A stretch of 64,000 nucleotides of DNA, taken from the NCBI RefSeq assembly GCF_001039355.2, contig NW_019773914.1:304260-368259 (forward strand), in the 5' to 3' direction. The notes under the pieces were generated by a model. The model was not told where the DNA came from. It ran no database searches and worked only from the letters and a program-made list of their open reading frames with translations. This stretch comes from Lingula anatina. Its lineage: Eukaryota > Brachiopoda > Lingulata > Lingulida > Lingulidae. This document shows, piece by piece, positions 24,701-36,823 of this stretch (positions are counted from its first letter, which is position 1; every line of letters begins with the position of its first letter). Position numbers and translations under genes: made by a program.

Positions 24701-27700
24701 CTATAACGGATTTTTATGCAAAAGGTAATTTGCTCGGACACACGAATGCTTGCATTCGTTTTCGATTGCGGGGCCAGCTCGTCGTTTTGGTGAACTGGTG
24801 TGCGTCACCTGGAACTTGAGCTCGTCACTTGCCGTCACCATGGTTTGCTGATGGCGTGGTACTTGATTTACATTCTTTTACAACCAAGTACGATACCGAC
24901 TGTGCCGTGACTGACCCGACCACACGAGTTTCCTCTTATAGTAATCAAACGCAAATTTTAGAAATTAAATTGGACATTGCAAATCTTAGGACTCTAACCC
25001 GAGTCTAGCTGTCTTTTGCTGTGTATAAGACTGCGGAGTTACCACGGAGCCACAGAAGCTTCGTTGGACAACATCACAGCTACTAATTGATGATAATGAT
25101 GTGAATAGCAATTAATTTTATAGCATAAAATGTAGTAACACGTGTAATTGAGCATAATACATATGGAAACATATATAAATGTATATCCTTATATATAATG
25201 TGTAAATAATGTAGACTAGAGAGCATGCAAATGTATTCATACCATTAAGTGCTCAACACATTTTTTTTATTATTAATTAATAAATGGCATTTTTTTACTC
25301 TTTCACAGAGAAGGTGAGTTGGGCTGTACATGCACATATATAAATGTGTCATAACAATCAATAGGCCGTGAGCTGTACATATGTATTTCATCCCACGCAT
25401 CGATAGGCTGTAACCATGGTGGGCCTATTATCATCAGCGTTGTTTAAGTTCATCATGTACACGCGCACGTATTTGAGAAGCGGATATGGAGCGTTCCTAG
25501 ATAGATTACTTTTTTACTATGACTATTAGTGTGACATTTTCAGAAACCGGTGTCAGGACCCCATGACCGCCCCCCTCTAAATCCGCCACTGTATGTATAT
25601 ATTCAATACGCAATAGTATACCCCCATGGGGGTGCCACCCCTACCGCATTTGTGCACATTACTGACAGGGTACCTGTAGATTTATTTTTACCATTACATA
25701 AGAACTCAGCAACTGATTATTTCGTAAATTGGGGAAGCTTTTAGAAGGAGATTTTCCTATGTAACGTGACCATTGACATTCCCATACACTTGATATAGTT
25801 TTAAAGCGGTGAGATCTAGATAAATACAGTTTTGACCATAAAGTAGACATAACGGGAGTTTCAACACACACAATAACCAGAAAGAATGTTTGTTACATTT
25901 AAACCACGGCTAGCGCGTAGAACAAAAGACTTGGCCGTGCTGTATTCGACATGCAAGCACATCATGTACGAGTGCGCTCCACGGTGTTACACTCCCGTTA
26001 CTCACTAGTGTAGTAGCCAATCAGAGGCCGTGGTTTAAACCCGTTACAACACTCGTCGCCGAGCTGTACGTGAAATATTACTCTTGTATTGTCTCGCATG
26101 AGCAAGGTTGCCTGGGGAACGCAGGTTGAGGGAAACTACGTCTAAGAAAGAGAGAATGCAACGCGCTTTCCTAGTAGAAGACATTCTGCTGAGAATACTT
26201 TTGGGACCATGACCACCCAATTTTGTAACTGCATGATAATGCTACTTCACGTACAGCCAATGCAACATTAGGCTGTTTATTTGTTAACCAGATCCCGCCC
26301 CCCCCCCCCCCCCCCCCCCCCCCCCACAACGGCCAGTGCAATCCATACACCAAAACTGCTTTGATAATTTGGGATATACTCCGAAATACATGGAGAAGAT
26401 AATTAAGGGTTAACCCTGCAAACAATGACCTCACTCTTTGCACTTTGTGAACATTGGACACCAGGCACACACTCCTTAGGTACGTCCTTCTGTCCTGTGC
26501 AAAATACTAAAATGCAACTTTGATTTAATTTTTATCTGCTTTGCTAAATGATTAATTTTGAAAAAAAATACTAGAAGACAAAAACATCGATAACCTGACA
26601 TTTCATTAGGGTGACATGTATTTCGTATGTGTCATGGCTATTACACAAGTCCTACACTGTGTTAATACGTGAAAAACTTTGATATCATCACAGAAAAAAC
26701 ATCAGATGATATTTTACATTTAAAGTATCAGGATATGTTAAGTTTGGCAGATCTGAAAACCACCAATGATAAGACTGATAAGCGTAAACATATCTCACAG
26801 ACAGAAAGCGGAATATGTCAGCCTTAACGCATTTTTCAGAAAATGTGAAACGATATTTTTGGTATTTCCATTAAGATATGCTAAATGATGGTATTTGGTC
26901 CGGTTTTTGCAGACATTTGACATGCCAACTCGCTCAAATGCATCTTTAAATGTTAGTATCTCTACAATTTTGATATACAGTGCGACAGTACTGGCATCAG
27001 TTTCTGTATTTTAATACTTTAATATTAAAATATAGGCTGGAAAACAGACATACACGTTACATAACACATAGCATAATTCAAGTTACATCGGTGGTGTATC
27101 GATCATGACTTCCGGTAATTTATGCCTGGCTGGGCAAACACACGTCTGGTACTTAGGACTCTTAGAACTGTCACAGTCCCAAAAATCGAAACAGTGAGTG
27201 AGTTACGGTTCTATTATTAAATAATTCCTTTTGTGATGCCTTGCTGTGAGAAAATACATCAACGAGTCGGTTGCCGTACCATCACAGAGGCGTGCGGAAG
27301 GAGAATCTTTATTCATAGTGTTGGACCAACATGGTGTATATACGTGTACACGTGCTTGTCTGGTTTGTATAGACAGCATCACTTTAACAAAAGGGGTCTC
27401 GAATAAACAAAAAAAATTATTCAGCGTATAGGGGTCTATATACTCCACAAAAACCACAAAAAAATGTGATTTTAAAGGGCTTTGGTTGCAATTGCTTGCT
27501 GTGTGCATTACAGTAAAGATCTACTCGTATGGGCTCCTCTCATCTAAAAAAAGGCAGTCTTTTAAGGAGATAAGAAACCCTACTGAATATACATGTGATC
27601 ACTAAAAAAAGCTATCCTAGCAACGTTGGTGTTTTTAGATTTATAGTCATATATACGTTCTGAAAAATTGTATAACCTGCCACCAAACAGGATGCAAAAG

Positions 27701-30696
27701 GTATTCGTCATCACACATATCGTATCGATTATTTTGTTGGTGCCCGCTGCCTTTATAAACTCCCCGCTTCTTGTTTTCGTCTCGGCTGGTTCTATTAGCA
27801 TCTGAACTCCTTTACACATATACAAAATAACTAAGATTTAAAAAATTAACAATAAGATGTTCTCTTTCATTCATATAACCCAAAACTTTAGACTGCTTTT
27901 TTGTATTTATAACATCTACAGCGGCTGTGTACTCATTTTTTTCAGCTGGAGATGTCTGAGCAGCAAGTCACCTGTTCTCGAACTCGTAAGTAACATGCAC
28001 ATGTGAATGCCACGGTGTGGTCATATACAGACTTGACATTTAATATGGAATATTTCAGTTTTGAAGGTATACCTAGGTAAAAATGCGTTCTTTTAAAAAG
28101 AAATTAAGATTTCATATAAGACATCTGACTGGAGAAGTGTAAAGTCAGGTGTGTCGCTGCCAATTAACTGACTACCAAGTCTGTTGCACTGCTGCCTTGT
28201 GTAATATGCAGTAATTTAATTGGTCAGTGTTCCTTTGGGCTAGTCAAAGCTTGGCTTTGGCGAAGGATGGTTCTATCAAAAAAGTATCCATATGTCGGCA
28301 AATACTGCATAGAAGAATTTGAAATTTTGCATGCCATCAGTCGGTTTTGCAGTGCGTAAAGTGAGTTAAGCAGCGTTTTACAAAACTGTTAAGCTGTGCC
28401 AGAATGGCGCGAAAAACAAAGACATTGCCAGACAGATTAGTGTGTCAAACGGAACGGTCTACACAGTTTTATAGAGTTATGTTCAATTTGAGGCACTACA
28501 CAGAGACCAAGCCCAATGCATCGACGTCTTACCACCAGCGTATAGGACTCACTGTCCTTCAGGATATGCTGCTGCAATTAAACCAAAACCACCCAGTCCG
28601 TTTTGAATGAGGAACAAATTGTCACCAAAACTTGTTTTTCAAGGCTCTTAGCGAACACCAAACTGATTTCAGCAGGTTAGGATTCCAGGCGACCTCTGAG
28701 GAAGACACTGTAAACAGCAAAGCAGCCTGGTCTGTTTCTCTAATGAATTGGGGACCATGACAGTTTCTGGGTAAAACACTGAAACCGCGTGACTTTCTTT
28801 ATTGAGGTCAGATTTCACCTGTACCGCTAAACTGGTCAAAACAGAGTTTACAGACATTCTGAAGAGGCCTTCGACGAAACGTGTGCCACTTCTTAAGTGA
28901 CTAGGGTCATTGACAGTGTCAGTATTTGGAGTGGATACCACATTGGTGCCAAAACACCAATGGTAGTCATCGATGAAAACCTGAACCAGATCAAATAAAG
29001 GAATAATCTGGGAACCACTTGACTATTATTTGATAGGGGGCACCTTAGGAACAATTTTAGGTTCCAGGGTGAGGTTGCCGGTTCACACAGAGCACATTAA
29101 ATAGCAGATAACTTACAGAACCAAGGGAATGAGTAGCTACCTTGGTCATCAAAGTCGCCATATTTGAACCACATAGACAATATGTGGGTAGGTTATTACT
29201 CGCCGAATCAACGGCCTGCATGTCCTACATCAAAATTGAGCCAGATTGCACAAGTTTTAACCGTATTCTGGAATTTTATTCCAGATTAAACTCTAAAAAG
29301 CCTATCATAAGAAATGCCTTGCGGCTTGAAAGCTCTGGTAGCAGCAAGATGAGGTCAAGCGTAACAGCGACTGTTGCTGTGACTAGACACTGACATGGGG
29401 GGCCTGTGTGGGGCGTGTATCTCTTTTAAAGACAATAATTGGGAAAATATGGAGATCCAAAATATCGCTCTCAATGGTTGTCGTATGACTTAAAATAGGC
29501 AATGTATTTTTGTTTGCTTCACTGACGAATTCAATTTATGAACTGATGTCACAATGACATCGAAGAGATTATCAAAAGTTATTAAAACACGATTTTAATC
29601 CTTATTTTCATTTATAAGTCAGCAAAATAGGAAAAAAATTGATGAATTATGTTTTGGAAAAAATATTCCATATTAAATGTCAAGTCTGTATAATACTATA
29701 GATAACTCATTTGCAAATGCCATTTACAGTGTCTTCACATGGGACGTATCAATGTTTTTGACCCTGACTGATTACCAATATCAGTGCTAGCACCATTTCT
29801 TCAAAGTTCTGTTTTACCGTAATTGTAACTGACCTTGACCTATATTAAGACTGACCTTGACCTGTAATGAGACTGACCTTACATTGAACTGACCGTACAC
29901 TGGGACTGACCTTGGCACTGATCAAGTGTTTACTTTATTTCTAGCCCCTTATCCTGTGTATACCTACGTTCCTATCAGTCTGTCGTACGCTGATGCATCT
30001 GCACACTGCCGGGAGAACGGGACTCACCTTGCAACAGCCGAAACAAGGAACGAATTAATTTATTTACATGCGTTTTGGCAGCAAGTCCCAGGGGCAGGTG
30101 CGACACAACAGTGACCTAGATCTGTATCTGGGTCATTAGTTTATCGTCAATTGATTGACGGGGAATTAATATTTAGTTAAGATGCTTACACTTTATATGT
30201 ATTCCATTTTATGTTTTTCAGGATCTTCAATAATATTCAAGCTTACAATATTAACAAACAAATGTTAAAACTATTTCTGGAACATTTGAGTATTGGCGGC
30301 GTTATTAATACAAATAATGTTTTGTTTTCTCTTAAAGTGTAAAGCTGTGTATAGTGCATATCAATTTTGTTTGCCAAAACTGTCACTAATAGTGAGAAAC
30401 TGTTGGCCTTAACTATATGTAGCTTTTAGCATGATCTATATGATTCACTGAAAATTCATGGCTACAACTTTCTGTTCGTACTTTCAGAGAGCAGTATTTG
30501 GCTGGGAGCAGACGACATCGCAAAAGATGGCGACTGGCGGTGGAACGCTGCAAATGGAGATCCGGTGGAATATTCAGCATGGCATCCAGTTGAGCCGAAT
30601 GGCGGAAGTGGAGAAAACTGTATGGAGATGTATTCAGACATGGTGTGGAACGACAAGGATTGTGACAGGACTAAAACTTTCCTGTGCGAAGGGTAG
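18728..30696 (+). CDS. Lectin 1: secreted PAN-like plus C-type lectin protein
   Basis: Exons 18728-19054, 27946-27985, 29945-30097 and 30488-30696 (TAG) join to 242 residues. Exon 1 gives a signal peptide (MHLNMLSILQLMLTVVWIVV) and a PAN/apple-like domain with Cys in PPSC, CAIAC, PRCVGFNY and SCEY. Micro-exon 2 encodes LEMSEQQVTCSRT. Exons 3-4 form a CTLD: AHCRENGTHLATAET, IWLGADD, WRWNA, EPN, ENCMEM, VWNDKDC and FLCEG. EPN with WND is the calcium/mannose-type sugar site, so the protein should be a secreted sugar-binding lectin. Intron 1 is 8.9 kb because a P-like element and other repeats entered it; intron 2 holds a Tc1/mariner element. An in-frame extension upstream exists, but the paralogs all start at this ATG. 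With introns this long, loss of splicing or two separate gene fragments cannot be excluded. Confidence 0.78.
19512..19762. mobile_element. MITE with CAGTGGCGGATT-type ends
   Basis: Left CAGCGGCGGATTCAG and right CTAAATCCGCCACTG are inverted repeats (two mismatches in 15), flanked by TATA-like sequence. The interior has C- and G-runs (19566-19575 and 19720-19727). A right-end fragment of the same family lies at about 25545-25592 and a diverged piece at about 38345-38395. Confidence 0.65.
20150..20157. other. Target-site duplication, left copy
   Basis: GTTTTTGA immediately before the P-like element. The identical 8 bp follow its right end at 24431-24438. Confidence 0.85.
20158..24430 (+). mobile_element. 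P-superfamily-like DNA transposon, 4273 bp, with THAP domain halves
   Basis: The element begins CATAGAAGTAGAGAAAATG and ends with its reverse complement. The outer 30 bp of the two ends match with one mismatch. After a non-matching spacer, a second inverted block of about 50 bp follows, starting GAGCTTGTGACC and including CGAGAGTTGGGCGAGAGTTG. It is flanked by a perfect 8-bp duplication. The CA...TG termini, an approximately 31-bp TIR, an inner inverted repeat and an 8-bp target duplication all fit P elements, whose transposases start with a THAP domain. THAP coding pieces lie 0.8-1.3 kb from the left end. I found no intact transposase core beyond them, so the copy is probably dead. It sits inside intron 1 of lectin 1. 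Confidence 0.8.
20991..21437 (+). pseudogene. THAP zinc-finger domain halves of a P-like transposase
   Basis: Segment 20991-21074 reads EFCCVVLCSASQKCKGVSF then HSLPK, followed by a donor GTAAAA. This is the first half of a C2CH THAP finger. Segment 21338-21437, after an acceptor, contains KWRSQLIHCI and FNPEKVKICSRYFE, the second half with the Trp and the 'CS.HF' position. Two faults are visible. The fourth zinc ligand His is Tyr (CSRYF), and simple joining of the two exons is out of frame by one base. The finger would bind the transposon ends in a working P element; here it is probably decayed, or I have misplaced a splice site. Confidence 0.65.
25894..26041. repeat. Fold-back repeat with TTTAAACCACGGC arms
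   Basis: 'catttaaaccacggc' on the left and 'gccgtggtttaaac' on the right are inverted and about 150 bp apart. Probably a short MITE. It lies in intron 1 of lectin 1. No clear target duplication was found. Confidence 0.45.
26298..26325. repeat. Poly-C tract
   Basis: 28 consecutive C in intron 1 of lectin 1. The rest of 24439-27945 shows no supported exon. Confidence 0.9.
28028..29688 (+). mobile_element. Tc1/mariner element, 1661 bp, degraded
   Basis: Both ends carry the same 28-bp inverted repeat without mismatch, beginning CAGACTTGACATTTAATATG, and TA flanks each end (28026-28027 and 29689-29690). Inside, a frame near 28400 reads NGAKNKDIARQISVSNGTVY, the helix-turn-helix of Tc1-type transposases. 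Later frames give WSGYHIGAKTPMVVIDENLN (about 28930-28990) and LPWSSKSPYLNHIDNMW (about 29140-29190), where intact family members have 'LPWPA.SPDLNPIEhvW'. Stops and frameshifts break it. It inserted into intron 2 of lectin 1, whose counterpart in the other lectins is only about 290 bp or less. Confidence 0.88.
29830..29913 (+). promoter_or_regulatory. TGACCTTGACCT repeat cluster before exon 3 of lectin 1
   Basis: Four TGACCTT-type units, two extended to TGACCTTGACC, spaced about 20-25 bp, ending about 30 bp before the exon 3 acceptor. TGACCTTGA is the reverse complement of the extended nuclear-receptor half-site TCAAGGTCA bound by ERR/SF-1 type receptors. Function is unproven; the motif could also serve as a pyrimidine-rich splice element. 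Confidence 0.5.
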
Positions 30697-31423
30697 AAAC
30701 TGTCGAATCCACTGACACATCCGGGGATTTCAAAAGAGGGCGTGGGGCACGCGGATACAGCAAGGAGCTAATTGACATAAATAGTAGACGGCAGTAGTTA
30801 TGTTGTGATATGAGGGCAAAGGGTTGGAAATGACTCGTTTTTATCGTCGGCCTTGTTATGTGTGATTACCTTCTGTATACCCGGGCGGTATATTTCAGGA
30901 AATATGTTTATCTAATCATAGCAGGTGACTTATTTGATTGGTCGGCGACCCCCCTCCCCCTTTTAACAGAATGAAGACGGATTTAAAACAGTGACATTCA
31001 TTAGGTGAACTGTCAATGCCTCTACCAATGAAATTGAAGCACGATGCATTTTTCCCATTAACCAATAACATAAAATACAAGGAATAATCAATTGAACAAA
31101 TAAGAAGAAAATAAATAAATGAGTGTACACAATTCTGATTGTCTGAAAGTTTATAGTCAGCCTTATTTTGCCTTAACTTTCCAATTGTGCCTGCAATTTT
31201 GGATGTTACTAATTTCCTTTCACAAAGACACAAACAGGGAGAGTAAAAAAAAACAAATATATAAATGCGTATGATATCTCCCTTACAACTCTCAAATGAA
31301 GGTAATAAGTACGATGAACTTGTTTATCCTCATTAACACTATGTATGCATGTCAGAAAAAAGAAAACTTAGCAGATAAAATACTTTTTATTCGTTTCTCC
31401 ATTTCATTCAAAACCAAGGCACT

Positions 31424-31429
<6 letters not shown>

Positions 31430-31456
<27 letters not shown>
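31430..31456. repeat. (GA)n microsatellite
   Basis: About 13 GA units some 770 bp before the ATG of lectin 2. The same array occurs in the same place before lectin 3 (about 39569-39592). Confidence 0.9.
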
Positions 31457-31457
<1 letters not shown>

Positions 31458-32220
31458 AACTTGAATGTAGATCTAATTCCTATCATTGCTTTTGAATTTT
31501 CTCCTGAATAGGCACTAATTAACGGGTTTCCTGCTTTTATCGAGTACCGTGATTGTCCTGTACGTAGGTTACATAAGCCCTCTACCAGGGCGGCAGATTA
31601 ATTATGTCCTTTTTTCCGTCGCCAGAGATTTGTGACATGAATTAGCAACAGACACTTCTTACAATTAGCGAAAAACCAATATTTGATTTTAGTGTACGCA
31701 CACATATATATTTACGCAGTTATCATGCATGTATAAGAGCCAGTTGGACACATTGGGAGTCATTTTATAGAACTTACAGATATCGCGTGTGCTTCTGTTC
31801 TTTTGTTTGCGCCAACGGTAAAGGAAAAGACACACAATGAACTATAAATGTTTTTCTTCTAAGGATTAAGTGCAAACAATTATAAAATGTTCTCCAAATG
31901 GATACTATTATAGCGTTGAATTTTCTCCATTGATTATGAGTATTGTGTTTCGAATACATTGGATTTTTATTATATTTATAGAAAGAGAGTTGATTTCGTT
32001 TTGGGGTCATATTTGCATCTGGTGGCCATTGTTTTTCGAGTATGTTAGTTTGTGTTTCAGAGATCAGAGCGTCATCGCCATATATTTACCTTGTCGATAA
32101 TAATCCCGTATAGAGACGGTTGACAAATAAATCGCACCACCTAGCACTTGAGAAAAACTTTCCAGAGACTGACTAGAGATATCGTTGCTACACTAGAGTT
32201 GTGTTTTGGCTGGTATCAAA

Positions 32221-34370
32221 ATGCTTCTAAACATGGTCTGCATTTTGCATCTCATACTTGCGGTCGTTTGGATTGTGGTCGGAGATAAAAATTCTACAGA
32301 TGTCAACAGATATGTCAGCCCTCCAAGCTGCAGGGAAGACGTGGCAAATGTTAACGTTTTCGGACGCCAATACGTGTCTACAAAAAGCACTTGCGCCATC
32401 GCGTGCACGGCGAACACGCCCCGCTGTGTGGGGTTCAACTATTTTAAAGTCGATTCAGGGGAAGATTTATGTGAATTTGTTGGCTCAAAATCCGACGAGA
32501 CTAGCACCAATTTGGTATACAGAGATGGATATCGGTACTTTGAACAGGTAATGTATCACTTTTCATTAATTTTATTCGTTAATTGAATAGATACGCATCA
32601 GGCCTGGGCACTCGTGCTTCAACATACGTTACGTCATGCAAGTACACATGTACACACTTTCACACACATCAATACATGAACGCGCACGTCAATTGGTTTA
32701 TCAAAAACCCGGACACTTTTAAGAATTTACTGCAATATGTTAAGGTTTTGCGGTTAGTTCTACTGAAATGCCTTTCGTTTATGTTATATGGAATTATTTG
32801 CTTACTGCTCTTTTCAAAAACGTTTTCAGAGCTTATGAAATATATGACATGTGTTACAAACATCAATCTGTTTAGACCACGGCTGCATCAGTGCGGATAC
32901 AACATGTTAAATCAATAGACAAACAAAAGAGAGAACAAACACGGTTAAGTTGCTAACTTCCGGTGGATTTAATGGGATTTTAAGTATGCCCTCTGCCCTC
33001 TTCATGGAAAGTTAAAATTCATTCTAAAATCACGCTCACATGTTTTTAATAACACTAGTATATAATAATCATATCAGTGCGGACACGTTTAACACCCACA
33101 TTTCGATGGGGTATGCTGTTCACTAGCGCCACCTATCTTTATAAAATACAAGTAAGATTACATTTATGTACCTTTATGTTTACAATAAGAGGTCACTTTT
33201 TATTCATATACCGTAGAATCGAATACTGTATTTTGAATTGATAATTTTTAAACTTACGTGTGTTTCTGTTTTGGTAAAGTTGAAGACTGTGTTTTTTTTT
33301 AATATTTTTAAATAAAATAATAATTTAAAAAGCAGCTGTGTGCTGTATTTTCAGCTGGAGATGTCTGAGCAGCAAGTCACGTGTTCTCAATCTCGTAAGT
33401 AACATGCACATGTGTAAAGGACAGTCACTGCTATTGCATATTTGACTTAACGGATCGTTCATTTTGTCAACTGTATTAAGTTTTTTTTTTTCAGTTGGGG
33501 ACATGCATGTTGCTATTGATCCTATCTGATGGCTAACATTAGTAATGCGCAATTTTCACAAGGATCTGTTTTACCGTGTTTGTGACTGGCCTTCACCTTT
33601 ATTCTAAATGACCTTGACATGTATTGAATATAACCTTGTGTCAATATCATCTTGACACTAACTTTGTGTTTCTTGTTTTTCCAGGTCCTTATCCAGCGTA
33701 TACCTACGTCCCTATCAGTATGTCGCACGCAGCAGCAACGGCACACTGCCAACAAAACGGGACTCACCTTGCAACAGCGGAGACTAGGAACGAATTAATT
33801 TATTTACATGCGTTTTGGCAGCAAATCCCAGGGGCGGGTACGGCATTTCAGTGACTTAAATCTGTATCCAGGTCATTTCAGTGACCCAGATCTGTATCCA
33901 GGTCATTTCAGTGACCTAAACCTGTATCCAGGTCATTTCAGTAATTAAAATCATATCCCACTATATTTTTTTTAATCTTCAGTCAAATGTTAGGGATTTA
34001 GAAAACTGTTACAGCATGATTTAGTACAATTGAGAAAAAGCCACATGTAAGCCTAATCACGCATGTATTTAGTTATTAAAAAATTCTATACTTGTCACAT
34101 GAAGTAATATCTATATGCTTTAAACAAAAGCTAAAATCTTTATTTTTCTCCATTTGTTCAGCCGGTAGCATTTGGTTAGGAGCAGACGACATCGTTCAAG
34201 ATGGCAACTGGCGGTGGAACGCTGCGAATGGAGATCCGGTGGACTATTCAGAATGGCGTCCAAATGAGCCAAATGGCGGAAGTGGAGAAAATTGTATGGA
34301 GCTCTTCTCCGACGGGGCGTGGAACGACGAGTCGTGTAGCAGCGCCAGAGCCTTCCTGTGCGAGGGATAG
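32221..34370 (+). CDS. Lectin 2: secreted PAN-like plus C-type lectin protein
   Basis: Exons 32221-32547, 33355-33394, 33685-33837 and 34162-34370 (TAG), phases 0, 1, 1, give 242 residues. The signal peptide is MLLNMVCILHLILAVVWIVV. The PAN-like part reads SPPSCREDV...CAIACTANTPRCVGFNYF. The CTLD has AHCQQNGTHLATAET, IWLGADDI, WRWNAANGDPVDY, EPN, ENCMELF, AWNDESC and FLCEG. All four canonical CTLD cysteines and the EPN/WND site are present, so it is expected to bind mannose-type sugars in a calcium-dependent way. It is the closest relative of lectin 3, with matching introns and flanks. A tandem 'gtatccaggtcatttcagtgac' repeat follows exon 3 (about 33845-33940). No frame damage is visible. Confidence 0.87.
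33586..33660 (+). promoter_or_regulatory. Degenerate TGACCTTGACCT cluster before exon 3 of lectin 2
   Basis: Units read TGGCCTTCACCT, TGACCTTGACAT, TAACCTTGTG and ATCTTGACACT, at the same position as in the other lectin genes, but more diverged. Confidence 0.45.
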
Positions 34371-34544
34371 AAATTATACACCTGTATATTACACGTATAT
34401 TACCTGTATATTATTGGACCCCAAGCCCATGCGGGGAATTTCTAAGGAGTGGGCACGATCATAAAAAAATCTCCTGCAAACAAAATCCCAAATAGTAGAC
34501 GCAGGCAAATTTTTGTTATACGCACGTGGCACGGGGATGTTTAT

Positions 34545-35262
34545 TTTTTAAATTTATTTTTACATTAAATCTAAATTAATTTTATTTTATTTTTTCTAAT
34601 ACTTTAATTGTACTTCTTATGATAATGTATATTTTTGGTCGGGAGACGGGAGAGTTGGGCGAACCTATGAAGTGAGGTTGAGACACGTCACCAACCTTGC
34701 CCCTCCCCCCTCTCTCCCTCCCTGAACTCGCCAATATGAACTGGTATTATATACTTGTTTCATGGTGGAGTGGTCGGCGACTCAACCGGCTCCCCCATCA
34801 GGGCAACCTGATGAGGAGGGTGGCTAGCAACCCAGTAAGACCAAAAGGAAGACCTATCAAAGGGCAGATGAGCTCATCTAGAGCCAATGACCAGATAGTT
34901 AGAGATAGTGTCTCAATAAAAATCACTGGGCGGAAGGCAATGGCAAACCACCGCCCTAAATTGCCAAGAATATCATGGATATGTACCCTTTTCGAATGAA
35001 GCTAACGGCGTGAAGAGAATCCCTGTCAAAGATTTGGATTCCTCGCTCGGTACGGCAGTCCATGGGCAGTTGGACAGGAACAGGAGCGAGACAGGAGCGG
35101 AGAACTGTGGAAGACCACAAAAGACAGGAAGAGGTGGAAGTCCATTATTGCCAACGTCCTGGCGGGACAGGACACTTGAGAGATAGAGAGAAAGATTGTA
35201 TACAAACCGTGTTAACAAGAAATGTTAAAGAAAATATGAGTAAAATTTCAAACATCCCTGCT
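34545..35262 (+). mobile_element. Probable retroposon insertion in block A
   Basis: Comparison with the lectin 3 flank (near 42690-42715) shows about 700 extra bases here, between 'ggcacggggatgttta' and 'attaagctcttgtgg'. The insert contains 'gcggaaggcaatggcaaacc', a word type I associate with 3' regions of RTE/SINE-like elements, and ends in AT-rich sequence. No tRNA-like head, reverse transcriptase or clear target duplication was found, so the class is uncertain. Confidence 0.45.
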
Positions 35263-35607
35263 ATTAAGCTCTTGTGGAACGCCCAGATCACCGACTCGAG
35301 ACTTTACCGTAGGGAAACAGCCTGATTTGTTTGGTTTGGTTTACATACTAAAACAGATGGAATAAGAACTCGACAATCACCCACATGTGTATAAAAAGAA
35401 AGAATGTGAACGTACATTATTCTCAGTATTAATAAATAAATTAGTATTTGCATATTATGTGAGTTCTAGTTCAAAGTTTTGCTATCGATCCTCTGGCCGG
35501 GTATCGTCTCGTTCAGTTTTCAACTTTACGTAATTTCAATCTTTTAGGACCGTTCTCATCTAAGGTTTAAAACGTCCACGGTTTGGTGTCCACATATGCT
35601 CAGGTAA

Positions 35608-36210
35608 TTTGGAAGTCATGTCTCGTACGTCACAGCTCTGTGCCGCCTGGAGCTGCCTTTCCCGCCTTACGCTGACGTTATCTCGTGCAGAAGAGACAAG
35701 AAATAAAGTGGCTGACGCGGAGCTTGAAGTTTAAACTAAGAATATCTTGCAGTCGAAGGTCAGTACCACAACAAAGGCAACATTCTGCTTCAAAAACTTA
35801 TTTTGGTCTAGCCACTGCGCAGCCCTTATGTATAGTGGTATCGGGCACACAGTGTAGCTGTCAAACTTGGCACACGGCAAGCACGTGTATTATGTTCATA
35901 ATCTGCAGGAGCAAATGTTTTTTGATAAGCAAAAATACAAAAAAAAAAAAAAAAAAAACATTGGATATGTCTTTTTCTTTTAGAAACATTATCTATTTTT
36001 CACCTTGCATCTTAAAAACAGTAAATAAACTTAAATAAAGGAGAATTAAATCTGTTTTACGTTTCACTTTGCTCTTACGACATTCAAATGCAGATTCACT
36101 GCGGAGCAGTTCTTTTTGATTGAAGGAAATCGTACATTGTCGCTGTTCTTCAGAGCTCACTGTTGAAGCCCGATTCACAGTGACTCTGACACTCAGGGCA
36201 GCTCAGGTAA
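35608..36210. mobile_element. 603-bp insertion with 10-bp direct repeats
   Basis: GCTCAGGTAA at 35598-35607 is repeated at 36201-36210. The intervening sequence is absent from the matching position near lectin 3 (around 43090-43100). It includes a poly-A run (35938-35958). I saw no terminal inverted repeats. A 9-10-bp duplication would fit a Mutator-like element or a retroposed sequence. Confidence 0.55.
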
Positions 36211-36823
36211 ACACATAAAAAGAAAAAAAAAGACAGTCCCATGTAAAGTTTTTAGCTAGAAATGATAGGGGAGAGCGGGGTGGGTTGGAACGCGGGTAAG
36301 TTGGAACATTGGCTTTATTTCTTAAATCACAAGACCGATCATGTGCTCCTTCAGCATAAAAATGTCATGTGGCATGGTCATTCATCCGGTAAACTTGTGG
36401 AAGTTTCGAAAATGCAGCAAAAGTTTTATGCGAAAAAAACTTATTTTCGCTACTCGAAGTAAGTTTTCATATTTTTGACATTCATCGTGCTGTAAACTAA
36501 AGTATAAGGATTATATCACTGAAATTGTGCAAAGCGTTTAGGACCACCTTGATGTTCAAAAAGCTGTTGTTTTTTTTAATCACTTCCCACGTGTTAAAGA
36601 AATACAGTGTCATAAGTAGGCCATGACGTCATGGGGGCTGGTCGGAACATTTGACATGGGGCCAGTTGGAACACTGTCAGGGGTGTTCCAACACACCCCG
36701 CACGGTGTTTTTCATTTTTTAAACCCTTTAATTTCAACTTTGAAGAGAGTAGTAACGTAGTAACCCAGTACAACTCCAACTGGAGACGAAATCTAGCTGA
36801 TAGAACATCTCCAAGATGCCGGA

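Larger units (their letters stand above)
30840..36265 (+). repeat. Segmental duplication block A (carries lectin 2)
   Basis: From 'ttgattaccttctgtata'-like sequence near 30845 to 'agctagaaatgata' at 36267, this block aligns by eye with 38440-43160. Shared landmarks include the 'gacattcat...caactgtcaat...gaaactgaagcacgatgcat' stretch (30990/38630), a GA microsatellite (31430/39566), the whole gene and the 3' flank 'acagatggaataagaactc'. Block A has two insertions, and block B one, that the partner lacks. Confidence 0.75.

Noticed and set aside
29830-29913. The TGACCTTGACCT units as an ordinary dispersed satellite only
   Set aside because: Similar words do occur elsewhere (near 15-165), but their fixed position before exon 3 in all seven genes, including the divergent inverted one, made me keep them as a separate observation.
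30458-30715. Long alternative frames over CTLD exons, such as MATGGGTLQMEIRW
   Set aside because: These recur in every lectin exon 4 only because the correct frame is conserved; they break at exon borders and match no domain.
36262-36462. Small open frame at the left end of the pogo-type element as a gene
   Set aside because: It starts in the terminal inverted repeat and is made of end-repeat sequence.
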